Source: Candidatus Bathyarchaeota archaeon ex4484_135 (lineage in GTDB: Archaea > Thermoproteota > Bathyarchaeia > EX4484-135). Taken from it: a DNA stretch of 6,177 nt. Below are positions 5,175 to 6,177 of the stretch, in pieces (positions within the stretch are counted from its first letter, which is position 1; every line of letters begins with the position of its first letter). The position numbers and the translations under genes are program-made. The DNA is taken from the NCBI GenBank assembly GCA_002255025.1, contig NJEJ01000083.1:1-6177 (forward strand), read 5' to 3'. A model generated the notes under the pieces. The model searched no databases, was not told the DNA's origin, and saw only the letters and a program-made list of their open reading frames with translations.

Positions 5175-5963
5175 CTAAATCCTCGCCCCCTCAAGGGCCC
5201 TTGAGCAAGGGCAGTTCCGTTCCTCAGGAATCCTGGGTATGGCCTCGACCAGTATGGCCCTGACGACTTCCCTGAGCTTAGAGGCCATCTCGAGTACCTC
5301 TGTGGCCGTGAGCCTGTCCTGCACTCCGGCCGCCATGTTGGACACGAAGCATATGCTGGCATAGCACATCTCGAGTTCGCGGGCCAGGAAGGCCTCGGGC
5401 GAGATCGTCATACCTACTAAATCGGCACCTAACACCCTAAGGGCCCTTATCTCAGCCGGCGTTTCGAACCTGGGCCCTTCGGTGCAGGCTATCACGCCTT
5501 TATCGTGCACCCTGGGATGCTTAGAACGTGCCACTTCTACGAGGACCGATCTGAGTTCAGGGCAGAAGGGCTCTGTGACATCGATATGGACTACCTCTGG
5601 TCCCTCATAGAAGGTCTGGTCCCTCGAGCGTGTGAAATCTATTATGTCGTGCGGTATGACTATGTCCCCGGGCTTTATGTCCAGGTTTATGGCACCAACA
5701 GCATTTGTGGCCAATATGCGTTCGACCCCGAGGGCCTTTAAGGCCCATATGTTTGCCCTGTAGTTGACCTTATGGGGCGGGAACTCGTGCCCTGGGCCGT
5801 GCCTGGCCAATAGGACGACCTCCCGGCCAGATACTTCCCCGACGATCAGCTTGGGCGGGAAGCCATAAGGCGTCCCAACCCTTATCTCTCTGGCCCCTTC
5901 AAGTACTTCCTCGAAGCCTGTGCCGCCTATTATGGCTATCTTAGCCTCCCCGCCCCTCGGCAT
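5175..5963 (-). CDS. Nucleoside phosphorylase of the MTAP/PNP family with 6-oxopurine signature (MTIP-like)
   Basis: This enzyme phosphorolyses a purine (methylthio)nucleoside to free base and (methylthio)ribose 1-phosphate. The 262-residue protein shows IAIIGGTGF (9-17), RHGPGHEFPPHKVNYRANIW (54-73), the TNAVGAI segment (86-92), EGPRFETPAE (162-171), GMTISPEAFLARELEMCYAS (184-203) and VSNMAAG (207-213). Automatic naming would give 5'-methylthioadenosine phosphorylase (mtnP). However, the base-binding residues are E167 and N209, as in 6-oxopurine PNP (Glu201/Asn243 in human PNP) and methylthioinosine phosphorylase, not the Asp pair of true MTAP. CPC at 251-253 corresponds to the stabilising CXC disulphide motif of Sulfolobus and Pyrococcus relatives. 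ATG 5963 is chosen because GGGAG precedes it with 5-base spacing; GTG 5975 would add four residues. It is 2 bases upstream of uppS and overlaps the preceding membrane-protein gene. Confidence 0.88.
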   Translation of the reverse strand: MPRGGEAKIAIIGGTGFEEVLEGAREIRVGTPYGFPPKLIVGEVSGREVVLLARHGPGHEFPPHKVNYRANIWALKALGVERILATNAVGAINLDIKPGDIVIPHDIIDFTRSRDQTFYEGPEVVHIDVTEPFCPELRSVLVEVARSKHPRVHDKGVIACTEGPRFETPAEIRALRVLGADLVGMTISPEAFLARELEMCYASICFVSNMAAGVQDRLTATEVLEMASKLREVVRAILVEAIPRIPEERNCPCSRALEGARI

Positions 5964-6177
5964 CTCCTCTCCCACGCCTCCTGAATTTCAGCTTAAAGGC
6001 ACTCGTCACGAGGGCTGCCGCTGAGGTTATCAGTATGCCCAAGAGGATGGTCGTCATCAGGTTCGTGTAGCTAGCCATGGGGTTGACGAGCATCTTGCCC
6101 ACCTCGTAGAGGAGCTTGTAAGACCACATGCATACCATGAGGCCCACGAGGCCGTACCAGCCCCTCGGGTCCCTCTT
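5941..6177 (-). CDS. C-terminal part of a hypothetical membrane protein (open at right edge)
   Basis: I do not recognise this protein. The frame is open from the window edge, giving at least 78 residues, so the beginning is probably missing, although GTG at 6147 is an internal possibility. It shows a hydrophobic stretch near the start (GLVGLMVCMWSYKLLYE) and a clear transmembrane segment (TTILLGILITSAAALVTSAF). A very basic tail, KLKFRRRGRG, then a Gly-rich end follow. The basic tail suggests a cytosolic C-terminus by the positive-inside rule. Its last 23 bases overlap the phosphorylase start at 5963 (35 if that gene starts at 5975), which puts it in the same operon. The overlap is long for such compact genes, so an error or a shorter true frame cannot be excluded. 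Confidence 0.55.
   Translation of the reverse strand, partial: KRDPRGWYGLVGLMVCMWSYKLLYEVGKMLVNPMASYTNLMTTILLGILITSAAALVTSAFKLKFRRRGRGDAEGRGG

Noticed and set aside
5126..5362. Minus-strand ORF overlapping the phosphorylase and uppS junction
   Set aside because: Different frame within two well-supported genes; no recognisable features.

Overview
The window looks like a stretch of chromosome from a hyperthermophilic crenarchaeon (Thermoproteota). The evidence is archaeal TATA-like boxes about 25-30 bases before start codons, TTG/GTG starts, AGG-rich arginine use, high G+C, a PaREP1-family gene, an archaeal-style RNase P RNA, a prolidase whose metal ligands align with the Pyrococcus enzyme, and a nucleoside phosphorylase with the C-terminal CXC motif of hyperthermophile enzymes. 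Genes are packed tightly. The RNase P RNA keeps its specificity domain (conserved region II is visible), so this is not the reduced 'type T' form reported from Pyrobaculum relatives.

Left part (1-720): the 5' half of an RNase P RNA gene runs leftward off the window edge. It is divergent from a PaREP1-family (HEPN-like) gene that appears to be read from a leaderless transcript. Next (719-2418, minus strand) come a small cysteine-bearing protein related to the domain that follows the ferredoxin module in some anaerobe iron-sulfur proteins, and a KH-like plus PP-loop ATPase that probably modifies RNA. An 18-bp perfect inverted repeat sits exactly at the predicted 5' end of the small-protein transcript. 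A short palindromic TATA-like element at 2441-2446 lies at promoter distance from both the PP-loop gene and the divergent M24B prolidase gene.

Right part (3548-6177, minus strand): a compact operon reads, in transcription order, membrane-protein C-terminus (open at the window edge), 6-oxopurine-type nucleoside/methylthionucleoside phosphorylase, cis-prenyltransferase (undecaprenyl-diphosphate synthase family) and a DUF422/CruF-like integral membrane protein. The last three are joined by a 2-base gap and a 4-base overlap, and the last gene overlaps the prolidase gene tail to tail by 4 bases.

Functional themes are RNA maturation (RNase P RNA, PP-loop protein), peptide turnover (prolidase), purine or methylthionucleoside salvage, and polyprenyl lipid synthesis. 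The most unusual points are the cis-prenyltransferase/CruF-like pairing, the 6-oxopurine signature in a protein that would usually be named MTA phosphorylase, and the large hairpin at the start of the small cysteine protein gene. I see no CRISPR array, insertion sequence or tRNA. No certain new defence or mobile system is visible.
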